A stretch of DNA of 52,257 nt from Actinomycetota bacterium. Its GTDB lineage: Bacteria > Actinomycetota > Acidimicrobiia > Acidimicrobiales > Ilumatobacteraceae. The position numbers were made by a program, and so were the translations under genes. Shown piece after piece: positions 8,791 through 17,124 of the stretch (positions are counted from its first letter, which is position 1; every line of letters begins with the position of its first letter). The notes below the pieces were generated by a model, which had not been told where the DNA came from, made no database searches, and was given only the letters and a program-made list of their open reading frames with translations. The stretch is from positions 1 to 52,257 of the forward strand of contig JAQCGT010000004.1 in the NCBI GenBank assembly GCA_027730505.1. Reading direction: 5' to 3'.

Positions 8791-9822
8791 ATGCGCATCG
8801 ATGATCTCGCCACGCCTGCGCTCGTCGTCGACGTCGACGCTCTCGACCGGAACCTTGCGGTGATGGCTGCTCGATTCGATGGCGCGAGTCTTCGACCGCA
8901 TGTCAAAGCTCACAAGTGCACGGCGCTTGCAGCGCGTCAGGTTGCTCAGGGCCACCGCACCTTCACCTGCGCCACACCGAGAGAAGTCGTCGGCATGGCA
9001 ACCGCCGGTGTTGGCGAGCATCTTCTGCTCGCCAACGAAGTCCTCGATCACGATCGGCTCACCGCGATGGTCGAAGCGTGTGATAGGGCCGGAATCGGCC
9101 TCGCTGTCGCAATCGACTCGGTCGAGACACTGGATGCGGCACGGCGAGCAGGCGTGCGCGAAGTGCTCATCGATGTCGAGGTCGGCCTGCCGCGTTGTGG
9201 GATCTCCCCTGACGCCGCCGGATCACTCGCTGACGCTGCTCGGCGTGCCGGAATCGAGGTGAGCGGCGTGATGGGCTATGAGGGGCATCTCCAGATGGTG
9301 ACCGATCGTGTGCAACAGCGTGAGCAGGTCGCCCAGTCGATGGCGATGTTGCGTCATGCTCACGATGAGGTCGGTGGGCCGATCGTGTCGGCAGGTGGCA
9401 CAGGCACCCACCGCGCTCACGTGATCGGACTCGGTCATCCGACCGGCGTCACTGAGATCCAGGCTGGCTCCTACGCGCTCATGGACACCCAATACGAGGA
9501 ACTGGGTGACGGATTCGAACGAGCCCTGACGATCATCGGCACGGTCATCTCGGTCAATGGACGGCGTGGCGTCGCCGACGTCGGACTCAAGGCGCTCGGG
9601 ATGGACCACGGGAATCCCGCCATCGACGGAGCGACGGTGTGGTTCTGCTCCGATGAGCACCTCACCTTTGCCACCCCGGAGGGAACCGGCCCGGTGGTGG
9701 GCAGCCGGGTCAGGGTCACGCCGGCACATGTTGACCCCACGATCGCCCGCCACGAGACGATCTGGCTGGCCCAAGGCGATGATGTCGTCGGCCAGTGGTC
9801 AGTCGACCTCCGCCACTGGTAG
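8791..9822 (+). CDS. D-threonine aldolase-like PLP enzyme (alanine racemase fold)
   Basis: The 343-residue protein belongs to the fold-type-III PLP family. The PLP Lys is in LRPHVKAHK near residue 38, within the TIM-barrel half, and the C-terminal half ends with a metal site resembling that of D-threonine aldolase: DEHLTF, then AHVDPT with the HxD ligands. Family members split D-beta-hydroxy amino acids to glycine and an aldehyde, or act as related dehydratases. CAGGCT lies 6 nt before the ATG, a weak leaderless match. It is divergent from the thiolase gene and ends 3 nt before the convergent rdgB stop. The natural substrate is unknown. Confidence 0.85.
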   Translation: MRIDDLATPALVVDVDALDRNLAVMAARFDGASLRPHVKAHKCTALAARQVAQGHRTFTCATPREVVGMATAGVGEHLLLANEVLDHDRLTAMVEACDRAGIGLAVAIDSVETLDAARRAGVREVLIDVEVGLPRCGISPDAAGSLADAARRAGIEVSGVMGYEGHLQMVTDRVQQREQVAQSMAMLRHAHDEVGGPIVSAGGTGTHRAHVIGLGHPTGVTEIQAGSYALMDTQYEELGDGFERALTIIGTVISVNGRRGVADVGLKALGMDHGNPAIDGATVWFCSDEHLTFATPEGTGPVVGSRVRVTPAHVDPTIARHETIWLAQGDDVVGQWSVDLRHW

Positions 9823-9825
9823 AAG

Positions 9826-10419
9826 TCATCTCATCGAGAGTGCCTCGAGCAGCGCTGTCATCGCCTTGGCCCGATGCGAGATCGCGTTCTTCTCCGTCGC
9901 GTCCATCTCGGCGAAAGTGCGTCCGTCACCTTCGGCGGGGATGAACACACTGTCATAGCCAAAGCCGCGCGTCCCTCGCTCACTCGTTGCGATCGTCCCC
10001 TCGCACACCCCGGCGACCGTCATCGTTGATCCATCTGGCCGAACGATGGTCATGACCGTGCGGAATCGAGCGGTCCGGTCAGTTCGTCCGGTAAGCAGCG
10101 TGAGGAGGTGGCGGCGATTGTCTGCGTCGCTGGAACCGACACCGGCGAAACGCGCGGTGCGCACCCCCGGAGCACCATTGAGCGCATCGACTTCGAGTCC
10201 GGTGTCATCGGCGAGGGCGGCGGACTCGGTCGCCTCGCAGATGGCGGATGCTTTCAGCATCGCGTTGCCCTCAAGCGTGTCGGCATTCTCATCGATGTCG
10301 GGCACGTCGGTGGGTCGCGGCGCGAGTTCGACCACGCCATCGAGGAGTGTCGCCATCTCAGCGACCTTGCCCGGATTCGCCGATGCGCACACCAGCCGCA
10401 GGTTGTTCCGAGCGGTCAC
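9826..10419 (-). CDS. rdgB: RdgB/HAM1 non-canonical purine NTP pyrophosphatase
   Basis: This enzyme hydrolyses dITP, XTP and related deaminated purine nucleotides to monophosphates, keeping them out of DNA. The 197-residue protein shows the family signatures: [10 protein letters not shown] at the N-terminus, [16 protein letters not shown], the GFGYDSVF loop and [10 protein letters not shown] near the C-terminus. It starts with a GTG at 10419 that overlaps the rph stop codon by 4 nt, so it is translationally coupled to rph. The rph-rdgB pair is also adjacent in mycobacteria. Confidence 0.96.
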   Translation of the reverse strand: MTARNNLRLVCASANPGKVAEMATLLDGVVELAPRPTDVPDIDENADTLEGNAMLKASAICEATESAALADDTGLEVDALNGAPGVRTARFAGVGSSDADNRRHLLTLLTGRTDRTARFRTVMTIVRPDGSTMTVAGVCEGTIATSERGTRGFGYDSVFIPAEGDGRTFAEMDATEKNAISHRAKAMTALLEALSMR

Positions 10420-11171
10420 GGACGAGATGGCGGGGCGACCGCCGTCATCTCGTCCTGAAGGTCGGCAATTCTCGTGAGGCCCGCCTCGGCGAGCACCAGC
10501 ATCGAGTCGAGCTCACCTCTCGTGAACGCCATCCCCTCCGCTGTGCCCTGCACCTCCACGAACCGGGCCTGACCACCAACGCCTCCGGGTCGGAGCATCA
10601 CGACGTTCATGTCGACCTCGGCGCGCGAATCTTCCACATAGGGCAGATCAAGCACTGGAGTGCCGTCGACAATTCCAACAGAGATCGCCGCACACGACGA
10701 GTGGAGTGGGTGCGCCGAGATCAATCCCTGTTGCATTCGCCGGGTGAGTGCATCGTGGAGCGCGAGATAGCCGCCGCAGATCGATGCGGTCCGTGTCCCT
10801 CCGTCGGCCTGGATCACGTCGCAGTCGACGACTACCTGGCGTTCGCCCAACAGCGTCATATCGCAGGCCGCTCGCAGCGCTCGCCCGATCAGGCGCTGAA
10901 TCTCGACGGTGCGCCCCGACTGCTTGCCTTTTGCGGCCTCGCGGTCGACGCGGTCGGGTGACGAGCCCGGAAGCATCGAGTACTCAGCGGTGACCCATCC
11001 GGTCCCGCGCCCCTTCATCCAGCGCGGCACGTCCTCATCGATCGACGCCGTGCACAACACCTTTGTGCGTCCAACGGTTACAAGGCATGAGCCGTCAGCC
11101 ATCTCGGTGAAGTCACGTTCGAACGTGATCGGACGGAGTTCATCGGGGCGCCGGCCATCGGGGCGTGACAT
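10416..11171 (-). CDS. rph: ribonuclease PH
   Basis: RNase PH is a phosphorolytic 3'-5' exoribonuclease that trims tRNA precursors. The 251-residue protein begins [15 protein letters not shown] and contains the conserved [16 protein letters not shown] and [14 protein letters not shown] segments. The ATG at 11171 has a strong AAGGAGA ribosome site, so the longer track start is rejected. A TAGTGT promoter hexamer at 11221-11226 lies just past the murI stop and yields a short leader with a 6-bp hairpin, so rph can be transcribed apart from murI. It is coupled to rdgB downstream. Confidence 0.96.
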   Translation of the reverse strand: MSRPDGRRPDELRPITFERDFTEMADGSCLVTVGRTKVLCTASIDEDVPRWMKGRGTGWVTAEYSMLPGSSPDRVDREAAKGKQSGRTVEIQRLIGRALRAACDMTLLGERQVVVDCDVIQADGGTRTASICGGYLALHDALTRRMQQGLISAHPLHSSCAAISVGIVDGTPVLDLPYVEDSRAEVDMNVVMLRPGGVGGQARFVEVQGTAEGMAFTRGELDSMLVLAEAGLTRIADLQDEMTAVAPPSRP

Positions 11172-11193
11172 GGGTTCTCCTTGCGGGGGCGAT

Positions 11194-11209
11194 GCCGCGT
11201 CGGCGCGGC
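11194..11209 (-). promoter_or_regulatory. rph leader hairpin
   Basis: GCCGCG-CCGA-CGCGGC forms a perfect 6-bp stem with a 4-nt loop in the predicted rph leader. RNase PH in other bacteria acts on structured RNA ends, so autoregulation is conceivable but not shown. Confidence 0.35.
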
Positions 11210-11220
11210 GATACGTCCCC

Positions 11221-11226
11221 ACACTA
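11221..11226 (-). promoter_or_regulatory. rph -10 element
   Basis: TAGTGT on the minus strand lies 49 nt upstream of the rph ATG, in the 60-bp gap after murI. Confidence 0.4.
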
Positions 11227-11231
11227 GGTGG

Positions 11232-12044
11232 TCAACGCCCAGGCCAATGGTCGACGCGATCGAGATCGACGCCGAGCAGTCCGGAACCGAGTTCACGGAA
11301 GGTGTCCACATCGCCGCTCGACCAGAAGCGACGAGTTCCCACCCCCGAAGCGTCTCGCAGCAAACCCAAGGCGCCAAGTCGGTCCATCGCTGCGAACGCC
11401 GTCTCGTCAGCCGAAGAGACGAGCACGACTTCGGGGCCCATCACCTCGCCGATGGTTCGAGCGAGGAACGGATAGTGGGTGCAACCGAGCAGAAGGGTGT
11501 CGACCCCAGCGGCCCTGACCGGCGCAAGCAATCGCTCAGCGAGCACGGTGACCTCATCGCCGGTTGTCTGGCCGCGCTCGACGAACTCGACGAATCCGGG
11601 GCACGCCGCGCTGGTCAGGTCGATATCGACCTCGGCACGTGCACCTGCTGCACCGACAGCATGTACGTACGCACCTGATGACACGGTGCCCACCGTTCCG
11701 ATCACCCCGACCCGGCCCGAACGGGTGGCGCTGACGAGCGCTGACGCACCGGGCACCACCACGTCGATGACCGGAACATCAATCTCAGCCCGCAGACCCT
11801 CGAGCCCGGCCGCAGTGGCCGTGTTGCACGCCACGACGATCGCCTTGGCACCGAAGTCGTCGATCAGGCTGTGCGCCAGTTCGGTGGCATAGCGACGCAC
11901 TTCGTCGAGTGGCTTTGATCCATATGGATAACGACCGGTGTCACCGACGTACACGTAGTCCTCAGCCGGCATCAAGTCGAACAGGGCACGGGCGACGGTC
12001 AGTCCACCAAAGCCGGAGTCGAAGATCCCGATCGGACGCTCCAC
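11232..12044 (-). CDS. murI: glutamate racemase
   Basis: MurI makes D-glutamate for peptidoglycan by a two-cysteine mechanism. The 270-residue protein has both catalytic cysteines (ACNTATAAG and LGCTHYPF) and the N-terminal DSGFGGLTV loop. The track start at 12053 falls inside a TAGCGT hexamer; the GTG at 12044, 7 nt after it, fits a leaderless mRNA and begins VERPIGIFDSG as expected for the family. It sits in the order cysM - small gene - murI - rph - rdgB, which parallels the Mycobacterium tuberculosis cysM to rdgB region. Confidence 0.95.
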   Translation of the reverse strand: MERPIGIFDSGFGGLTVARALFDLMPAEDYVYVGDTGRYPYGSKPLDEVRRYATELAHSLIDDFGAKAIVVACNTATAAGLEGLRAEIDVPVIDVVVPGASALVSATRSGRVGVIGTVGTVSSGAYVHAVGAAGARAEVDIDLTSAACPGFVEFVERGQTTGDEVTVLAERLLAPVRAAGVDTLLLGCTHYPFLARTIGEVMGPEVVLVSSADETAFAAMDRLGALGLLRDASGVGTRRFWSSGDVDTFRELGSGLLGVDLDRVDHWPGR

Positions 12045-12051
12045 GAGCGGC

Positions 12052-12057
12052 ACGCTA
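12052..12057 (-). promoter_or_regulatory. murI -10 element, leaderless type
   Basis: TAGCGT ends 7 nt before the GTG at 12044 and contains the alternative GTG start, arguing against that upstream start. Confidence 0.5.
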
Positions 12058-12068
12058 GCGATCGATGG

Positions 12069-12269
12069 TCAGTCGTCAGCGATGTCGGTGCGACCAGCGT
12101 CGAGGTAATCGATGCTCTGAACCGGTTCGATCGCCGAGGTGAGGATGCCGGCAAGGTTGGCGTCGATCCGTTTCCAATAGCGATGAAGCACCGCTCGGGG
12201 CACCGCCCAATGGCCGGGTTCATCAGAGTGCATGTACTCGCGGAGTTCGCGCTCGCACTCGTCGTTCAC
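12069..12269 (-). CDS. 66-residue hypothetical protein
   Basis: This small ORF lies between cysM and murI on the same strand. The product is acidic and helical-looking (MNDECERELREYMHSDEPGH), with a Trp/Tyr/His-rich centre; I recognise no domain. A GGAG motif 11 nt before the GTG could serve as a ribosome site, though the spacing is long. In M. tuberculosis other genes (a rhomboid and a phosphodiesterase) interrupt this stretch, so the gene has no obvious counterpart there. Its length and position favour a real gene but do not prove it. Confidence 0.5.
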   Translation of the reverse strand: MNDECERELREYMHSDEPGHWAVPRAVLHRYWKRIDANLAGILTSAIEPVQSIDYLDAGRTDIADD

Positions 12270-12327
12270 CGCATGGTCATCTCCAGTTCACCGACCGAAC
12301 AGTCAGAGGTGAACGGCTGGAGACGTA

Positions 12328-13317
12328 TCAGAAGTAGATGATCTTCTCAGCGGCCGCTTCAGCTGCGTCGAGATCATCGGTGTAGGCGCCGGTGGAGAGG
12401 TACTTCCAGCCACCGTCACAGACGATGAACACGATGGTCCCCGAATCGATGGACGCTGCCACCTTGGCCGCACCCGCAAGCGCTGCCCCTGATGAGATCC
12501 CGGCGAAGATGCCGCACTCGGCTACGAGTCGTCGGGTCCACTCGATCGATTCGCGAGGCCGCACAACGCGCTTGCGATCAAGCAGGTCGAACCCGTTCCA
12601 GTTGTCGAACACCGGCGGGATGTAGCCCTCGTCGAGGTTGCGGAGGCCTTCGACATTCTCGCCGAGCGGCGGTTCGATGGCGACGATCTGAATGTCGGGG
12701 TTGCGTTCTTTCAAGAACCGTCCGGTTCCCATCAACGTTCCCGAGGTGCCGAGGCCCGCGACGAAGTGCGTGATGTCGGGAACGTCCCGCCAGATTTCAG
12801 GGCCCGTGCCCTCGTAGTGTGCGGTCGGGTTCGCGTCATTGCCGTATTGGTAGATGAAACACCACTCGGGATGATCCGCAGCCATCTGCGTCGCTCGCCG
12901 AACTGCGCCGTTCGAGCCTTCGGCCCCGGGGGTGAGGATCACCTCGGCGCCCATGATCTCCAGCATCTGACGCCGTTCTACTGAGACGGATTCAGGCATG
13001 AGGATTTTGATCGGATAACCCTTGAGCCGCGCGATGGCGGCCAACGCGATTCCCGTGTTCCCCGATGACGGTTCAACGATCGTCTGGCCAGGGTGGAGTT
13101 TGCCGTCCTTCTCAGCCGCCTCGATCATGGCCTTCGCGATGCGGTCCTTGACCGAGCCGAATGGGTTCTGCATCTCGAGCTTGGCGATGATGCGAACATT
13201 CGGATTGGGCGACAGGTTCGACACATCGACCACCGGCGTATTGCCGATCAGATCGAGCACGCCAGCGTTCACCGCCGACGGGAGCGGCATCGTGGCCGCT
13301 GCGAGCATCGTGTTCAT
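12328..13317 (-). CDS. cysM: CysM-type cysteine synthase (probable O-phosphoserine sulfhydrylase)
   Basis: The 329-residue fold-type-II PLP enzyme has its Lys in FGSVKDRIAK and substrate loop in EPSSGNTGIAL. It follows mycobacterial CysM closely in several places: HYEGTGPEI, DITHFVAGLGTSGTLMGTGR, GLRNLDEG and GGWKYLSTGAY. The Arg in GLRNLDEG matches by motif the residue that recognises O-phosphoserine in M. tuberculosis CysM, which uses the CysO thiocarboxylate as sulfur donor. No cysO or mec is adjacent here, so either they are elsewhere or another donor is used. I chose the ATG at 13317, 12 nt after a GGAGG; the track GTG at 13326 is too close to it. Confidence 0.92.
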   Translation of the reverse strand: MNTMLAAATMPLPSAVNAGVLDLIGNTPVVDVSNLSPNPNVRIIAKLEMQNPFGSVKDRIAKAMIEAAEKDGKLHPGQTIVEPSSGNTGIALAAIARLKGYPIKILMPESVSVERRQMLEIMGAEVILTPGAEGSNGAVRRATQMAADHPEWCFIYQYGNDANPTAHYEGTGPEIWRDVPDITHFVAGLGTSGTLMGTGRFLKERNPDIQIVAIEPPLGENVEGLRNLDEGYIPPVFDNWNGFDLLDRKRVVRPRESIEWTRRLVAECGIFAGISSGAALAGAAKVAASIDSGTIVFIVCDGGWKYLSTGAYTDDLDAAEAAAEKIIYF

Positions 13318-13342
13318 GGTCCGCACAACCTCCCGGCTGCGG

Positions 13343-13380
13343 AGTGTATTCCGATAATTCCGATTCGGCTAGTCGGATTT
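13343..13380 (-). promoter_or_regulatory. cysM promoter with repeated half-sites
   Basis: On the minus strand TACACT (13343-13348) is a good -10. Upstream, covering the -35 region, lie AATCCGACTAG and two direct copies of ATCGGAAT (13348-13355 and 13357-13364, complement ATTCCGAT); TCCGA and TCGGA arms also make an inverted repeat. The AT-rich half-sites resemble those of Rrf2-family iron-sulfur or cysteine regulators, which is an inference only. Confidence 0.45.
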
Positions 13381-13408
13381 TGCGGACGGCGGTCAAATCA
13401 GCGGATGA

Positions 13409-14989
13409 TCAAGGCTGATACGTGCCGAACACAGCGCGCAACGCATCACTGACCTCGCCCAGAGTTGCGCCAACCACAAGGGCGTCCTTCATCGGGTAAA
13501 GCAGGTTCCCGGTTCCACGCGCAGCCTCGGTGACCGCGTCGAGACGTGCCCCCACCACCGCCATGTCGCGATCAGCCTTGAACGCCGCCAATCGCGCCTT
13601 CTGCGCCGGCTCGAGGGCCGGATCGATCGGGAACACATCGGGTTCAGGTTCGGCATCGACGGTGAACCGATTCAGACCGACGATCACCCGCTGGTCGTCG
13701 TCGATCGACTTGGTGTACTCGTAGGCCGCCTGTTCGATCTCGTCCTGCTGGAAGTGCGCTTCGATCGCATCGACTGCACCGCCCATTGCATCGATACGTT
13801 CGATGTACTCCCAAGCGAGACGCTCAACCTCATCAGTCATCGATTCGACGAGATACGACCCGGCGAGCGGATCGGGCGTGTCGGTGACTCCGGCCTCGTA
13901 CCCGATGATCTGCTGAGTGCGGAGCGCCAATCGAGCAGCCTCCTCGGTGGGCAGCGAGAGCGCCTCGTCGTAGCCGTTGGTGTGGAGTGACTGCGTCCCT
14001 CCCATCACCGCCGCCAACGCCTGGATCGCCACCCGAACCACATTGTTGACCGGCTGCTGCGCCGTGAGCGTCGACCCGCCGGTCTGCGTGTGGAATCGCA
14101 ACATCGCGGAGCGCGGGTCCTTGGCCCCGAAGCGCTCGGTCATCACCGTGTGCCAAATCCGGCGGCTCGCCCTGAACTTCGCCACCTCCTCGAAAAAGTG
14201 GTTGTGCCCATTCCAGAAGAACGACAGACGCGGCGCGAAATCATCGACATCAAGTCCTGCGTCGACCGCAGCCTGAACGTAGGCGATGGCATTCGCGATG
14301 GTGAAGGCGATCTCCTGCACGGCTGTCGAACCGGCTTCGCGGATGTGATACCCCGAGATCGAGATGGTGTTCCACTTCGGAATGTGCTGCGAGCAGTACC
14401 CGAAGATGTCGGTGATGATCCTCATGGAGGGCTTCGGCGGGTACACGTAGGTACCGCGGGCGATGTACTCCTTCAGCAGATCATTCTGGATGGTTCCCGA
14501 GATCTGCTCGGACGACACCCCCTGCTCCTCGGCCACGATCTGGTACATCAAGAGCAGGATCGCCGCTGTCGAATTGATCGTCATCGACGTGGACACCTTG
14601 TCGAGAGGGATGTCAGCGAGCAGCGTCCGCATGTCATCCAACGAGTCGATCGCTACGCCGACCTTCCCGACCTCGCCCTCAGCACGCGAATGGTCGGAGT
14701 CGTACCCCATCTGCGTCGGGAGGTCGAACGCACAACTCAGTCCGGTCTGGCCGGCGGCGAGCAAGAACTTGAACCTCTCGTTGGTGCTTGCGGCATCACC
14801 GAAACCCGAGTACTGCCGCATCGTCCAGAGTCGGCCGCGGTACATCGACGGGTAGACGCCTCGGGTGAATGGAGCCTCCCCCGGCACGCCCAGAGCCGCA
14901 GCCGGGTCCCAACCCGACAGATCTTCTGCCGTGTAGAGAGGTCGAACCTCGATTCCCGAGTCGGTGGTGCGCACGCCGTCATCAGCCAT
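13409..14989 (-). CDS. methylmalonyl-CoA mutase, large (catalytic) subunit
   Basis: This 526-residue protein is the substrate-binding TIM-barrel of an acyl-CoA mutase without the C-terminal B12-binding domain, so it must pair with a small cobalamin subunit encoded elsewhere. Specificity residues can be read by motif: Tyr in RQYSGFG and Arg in [13 protein letters not shown] match methylmalonyl-CoA mutase, whereas isobutyryl- and 2-hydroxyisobutyryl-CoA mutases have Phe/Gln or Ile/Gln. The role would be succinyl-CoA to methylmalonyl-CoA exchange in propionate metabolism. TACGCT lies 6 nt before the ATG at 14989, which excludes the longer track ORF. RidA-like and cysM genes flank it on the same strand. 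Confidence 0.9.
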   Translation of the reverse strand: MADDGVRTTDSGIEVRPLYTAEDLSGWDPAAALGVPGEAPFTRGVYPSMYRGRLWTMRQYSGFGDAASTNERFKFLLAAGQTGLSCAFDLPTQMGYDSDHSRAEGEVGKVGVAIDSLDDMRTLLADIPLDKVSTSMTINSTAAILLLMYQIVAEEQGVSSEQISGTIQNDLLKEYIARGTYVYPPKPSMRIITDIFGYCSQHIPKWNTISISGYHIREAGSTAVQEIAFTIANAIAYVQAAVDAGLDVDDFAPRLSFFWNGHNHFFEEVAKFRASRRIWHTVMTERFGAKDPRSAMLRFHTQTGGSTLTAQQPVNNVVRVAIQALAAVMGGTQSLHTNGYDEALSLPTEEAARLALRTQQIIGYEAGVTDTPDPLAGSYLVESMTDEVERLAWEYIERIDAMGGAVDAIEAHFQQDEIEQAAYEYTKSIDDDQRVIVGLNRFTVDAEPEPDVFPIDPALEPAQKARLAAFKADRDMAVVGARLDAVTEAARGTGNLLYPMKDALVVGATLGEVSDALRAVFGTYQP

Positions 14990-14995
14990 GCGAAC

Positions 14996-15001
14996 AGCGT
15001 A
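14996..15001 (-). promoter_or_regulatory. mutase -10 element, leaderless type
   Basis: TACGCT ends 6 nt before the ATG of the mutase gene, in the 34-bp gap after the RidA-like gene. Confidence 0.5.
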
Positions 15002-15023
15002 GGCGGCGACCCCACCAGGGGAC

Positions 15024-15413
15024 TCAGGCGGCAGCGATGACGGCGATCTCCATTCGCCACTCCGCTCGGGCGAGGGCGGGGACGGTGACGAGAGTCGAGG
15101 CCGCAAGGTGCCCCCCGAGCGCCACGTCGCGTGCTGCCATCACCACAGAGAGGTCCTCCCCAACCACGACATAGGTCGTCACTGAAACGATGTCGGACGC
15201 CGACATGTCAGCGGCAGCGAGTATCGCCAACACATTGCGCCAGACCAGTGCCGCCTGATCGGAGAGGTCAGCAGGAACAGAGCCGTCGGCGCTCACCGGA
15301 ACGACCCCCGAGGTGTGGACCCATCTCGTCGCCCCCTCGATCGACACTCCGTGCGCATAGGCGGCGGGGGGTGGGGCCATCGTCGGGGGCGAGATCGGAT
15401 TCACCACGGTCAT
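15024..15413 (-). CDS. RidA/YjgF-like protein
   Basis: The 129-residue product has the chorismate-mutase-like RidA fold pattern: [18 protein letters not shown], the [18 protein letters not shown] helix-strand unit and a closing MEIAVIAA strand. True RidA enzymes deaminate reactive enamines and imines from PLP enzymes, using an Arg just before the last strand pair. Here the matching position reads [10 protein letters not shown] with no Arg, so classical deaminase activity is doubtful. The ATG at 15413 removes an N-terminal extension in the track ORF. The presence of several PLP enzymes in the window makes imine scavenging a reasonable but unproven theme. Confidence 0.8.
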   Translation of the reverse strand: MTVVNPISPPTMAPPPAAYAHGVSIEGATRWVHTSGVVPVSADGSVPADLSDQAALVWRNVLAILAAADMSASDIVSVTTYVVVGEDLSVVMAARDVALGGHLAASTLVTVPALARAEWRMEIAVIAAA

Positions 15414-15466
15414 GGCTCGATGTTTCCACGTGGGACGCCGCGTCGATGCAGCCGCGCCGAGGTGAC

Positions 15467-15472
15467 TAGGGT
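15467..15472 (+). promoter_or_regulatory. class II aldolase gene -10 element, leaderless type
   Basis: TAGGGT ends 6 nt before the ATG at 15479; one of the clearest examples of the pattern in the window. Confidence 0.6.
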
Positions 15473-15478
15473 TCGCGC

Positions 15479-16255
15479 ATGGCAATCGACGACCAGCCGA
15501 TCATCTCATTCCATCCCGAGACCTTCGACGATCCGGAGGCCGAACGCGCTCACCGCAAAGCGAAACTCGCAGGCGCACTGCGCATCTTCGGTCGCCTCGG
15601 ATTCGCCGAGGGTGTCGCCGGGCACATCACCGTTCGCGATCCGATCATGCCCGACCACTTCTGGGTCAATCCGTTAGGGAAGAGCTTCCGGCACATGCGT
15701 TCGAGTGATCTGCTCCTCGTGAGCCACGAGGGGGAGATCGTCGTCGGCGACAGGCCGGTGAACCGTGCAGCCTTCGTTCTGCACTCAGCAATTCACAAGG
15801 CCCGCCCCGAGGTGATCTCGGCGGCGCACTCGCACTCGACCTACGGCAAGGCGTTCTCATCGCTCGGCATTCCGCTGGCCCCCCTCACCCAGGATTCGTG
15901 CGCCTTCTACGGCGACCACACGGTGATCTCCGAGCAGGGCGGAGCCGTGGTGTTCGAGATGGAGGCCGGGCTCGAGTTCGCATCCAAGTTCCCCACCGGC
16001 AAAGCGGCCATCCACCAGAATCACGGGCTTTTCACCGTCGGCCAGACCGTGGATGAGGCCGCGTTCTGGTTCATCACGATGGAACGCAACTGCCAAGTCC
16101 AACTGGCTGCCATGGCTGCTGGTGACCCGATCGAGATCCGTCACGAGTACGCGCAGTACACCTTCGAGCAGATTGGACACCACCTTGCAGGGTGGTTCAG
16201 CTTCCAGCCGCTGTGGCAGGAGATCTGCGCCACCGATCCCGAACTGTTCGACTGA
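15479..16255 (+). CDS. class II aldolase/adducin family protein
   Basis: The 258-residue protein belongs to the zinc-dependent family that includes fuculose-1-phosphate aldolase, ribulose-5-phosphate epimerase and decarboxylases. Zinc ligands are seen in SAAHSHSTYG (HxH) and HQNHGLF (His), and GFAEGVAGHITVRD near residue 40 is the phosphate/substrate loop. The long N-terminus and the sequence type match family members annotated only as class II aldolase; no substrate can be assigned. It starts at a leaderless ATG at 15479. The exporter gene begins 8 nt after its stop, so they form an operon. Confidence 0.9.
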   Translation: MAIDDQPIISFHPETFDDPEAERAHRKAKLAGALRIFGRLGFAEGVAGHITVRDPIMPDHFWVNPLGKSFRHMRSSDLLLVSHEGEIVVGDRPVNRAAFVLHSAIHKARPEVISAAHSHSTYGKAFSSLGIPLAPLTQDSCAFYGDHTVISEQGGAVVFEMEAGLEFASKFPTGKAAIHQNHGLFTVGQTVDEAAFWFITMERNCQVQLAAMAAGDPIEIRHEYAQYTFEQIGHHLAGWFSFQPLWQEICATDPELFD

Positions 16256-16263
16256 CCGCTCCG

Positions 16264-17115
16264 GTGGAGCGCCGGCGACCACCCGCTGAGGGATTGTTCG
16301 CTCTCTCGGCATTGTCGCAGTACATCGGCGCGGCCATTGCGATCTCGGTATTCGACCGCGTATCCGCCCAGACAGTCGGGTGGTTGCGCGTGGTCGGAGC
16401 GGCGCTCGCTCTCGGCCTTGTCGCCCGTCCCGACCCACGCAGCTGGTCTCGCCGACGAGTCAGCGGCGCAGTGCTGTTCGGTCTTGCGACAGCAGCGATG
16501 AACGTGCTCTTTTATCTCGGCATTGCGCGCATCGATCTAGGCAAGAGCGTGGCCATCGAGTTCATCGGTCCAGTGGCAGTGGCCGCCGCAACCACTCGAT
16601 CGTCACGTAACGCTACGGCACTGGTCGGTGCCGTTGCCGGCGTCGTCCTCCTCGGAGGCGTCGAGATCGGTCGAGAGTCGCTCGGCGTGCTCTTCATCCT
16701 GGGGGCATCAGCCTGCTGGGCGGCCTACATCGTCATCGGTGCCCGAGTCGCAAGTGTGACGTCGGGCGTCGATGGCCTCGCTGTGGGACTGGCCATCGGC
16801 GCCGTGGCTCTGACGCCAATCGGTGCGCCATGGAGCGGACCCGTCTGGGGTTCGCCCGGGTTACTACTCGCATGCCTGGCCACGGGGGTGTTCTCGAATG
16901 CAATCGGGTACGGCATCGATCAACACGTGCTTCGACGGGTCTCGGTCCGACGCTTCTCGGTTCTCCTCGCACTACTGCCCGTGACGGCCACGGCCGTTGG
17001 TTGGGTAGCGCTCGATCAACGACCGCGCGGACTCGATCTCATCGGGATTGCGCTCGTGTTGGCTGCTGTGGCGTTCCAAGAGCGCGACGTGGCCGCAGTG
17101 CCGATCGAACAGTGA
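16264..17115 (+). CDS. EamA/RhtA-type drug/metabolite transporter
   Basis: The 283-residue protein is nearly all hydrophobic, with about ten membrane segments in two EamA repeats. Motifs include FYLGIARIDLGKSVAIEFIGP at the end of the first repeat (the RhtA-like pattern of amino-acid exporters) and FSNAIGYGIDQHVLRRV in the second. I use the GTG at 16264, just after the aldolase stop; the track start at 16192 lies inside the aldolase gene. It probably exports small amino acids or metabolites. It ends 9 nt before the convergent MoeZ-like gene. Confidence 0.88.
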   Translation: MERRRPPAEGLFALSALSQYIGAAIAISVFDRVSAQTVGWLRVVGAALALGLVARPDPRSWSRRRVSGAVLFGLATAAMNVLFYLGIARIDLGKSVAIEFIGPVAVAAATTRSSRNATALVGAVAGVVLLGGVEIGRESLGVLFILGASACWAAYIVIGARVASVTSGVDGLAVGLAIGAVALTPIGAPWSGPVWGSPGLLLACLATGVFSNAIGYGIDQHVLRRVSVRRFSVLLALLPVTATAVGWVALDQRPRGLDLIGIALVLAAVAFQERDVAAVPIEQ

Positions 17116-17124
17116 CCGTTGTCG

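Noticed and set aside
14090-15040. 316-residue plus-strand ORF over the mutase gene
   Set aside because: It is antisense to the methylmalonyl-CoA mutase subunit and shows no recognisable domain.
15024-15485. Longer RidA start at 15485
   Set aside because: It would overlap the aldolase start and add an unrelated 24-residue tail; ATG 15413 begins the RidA homology.
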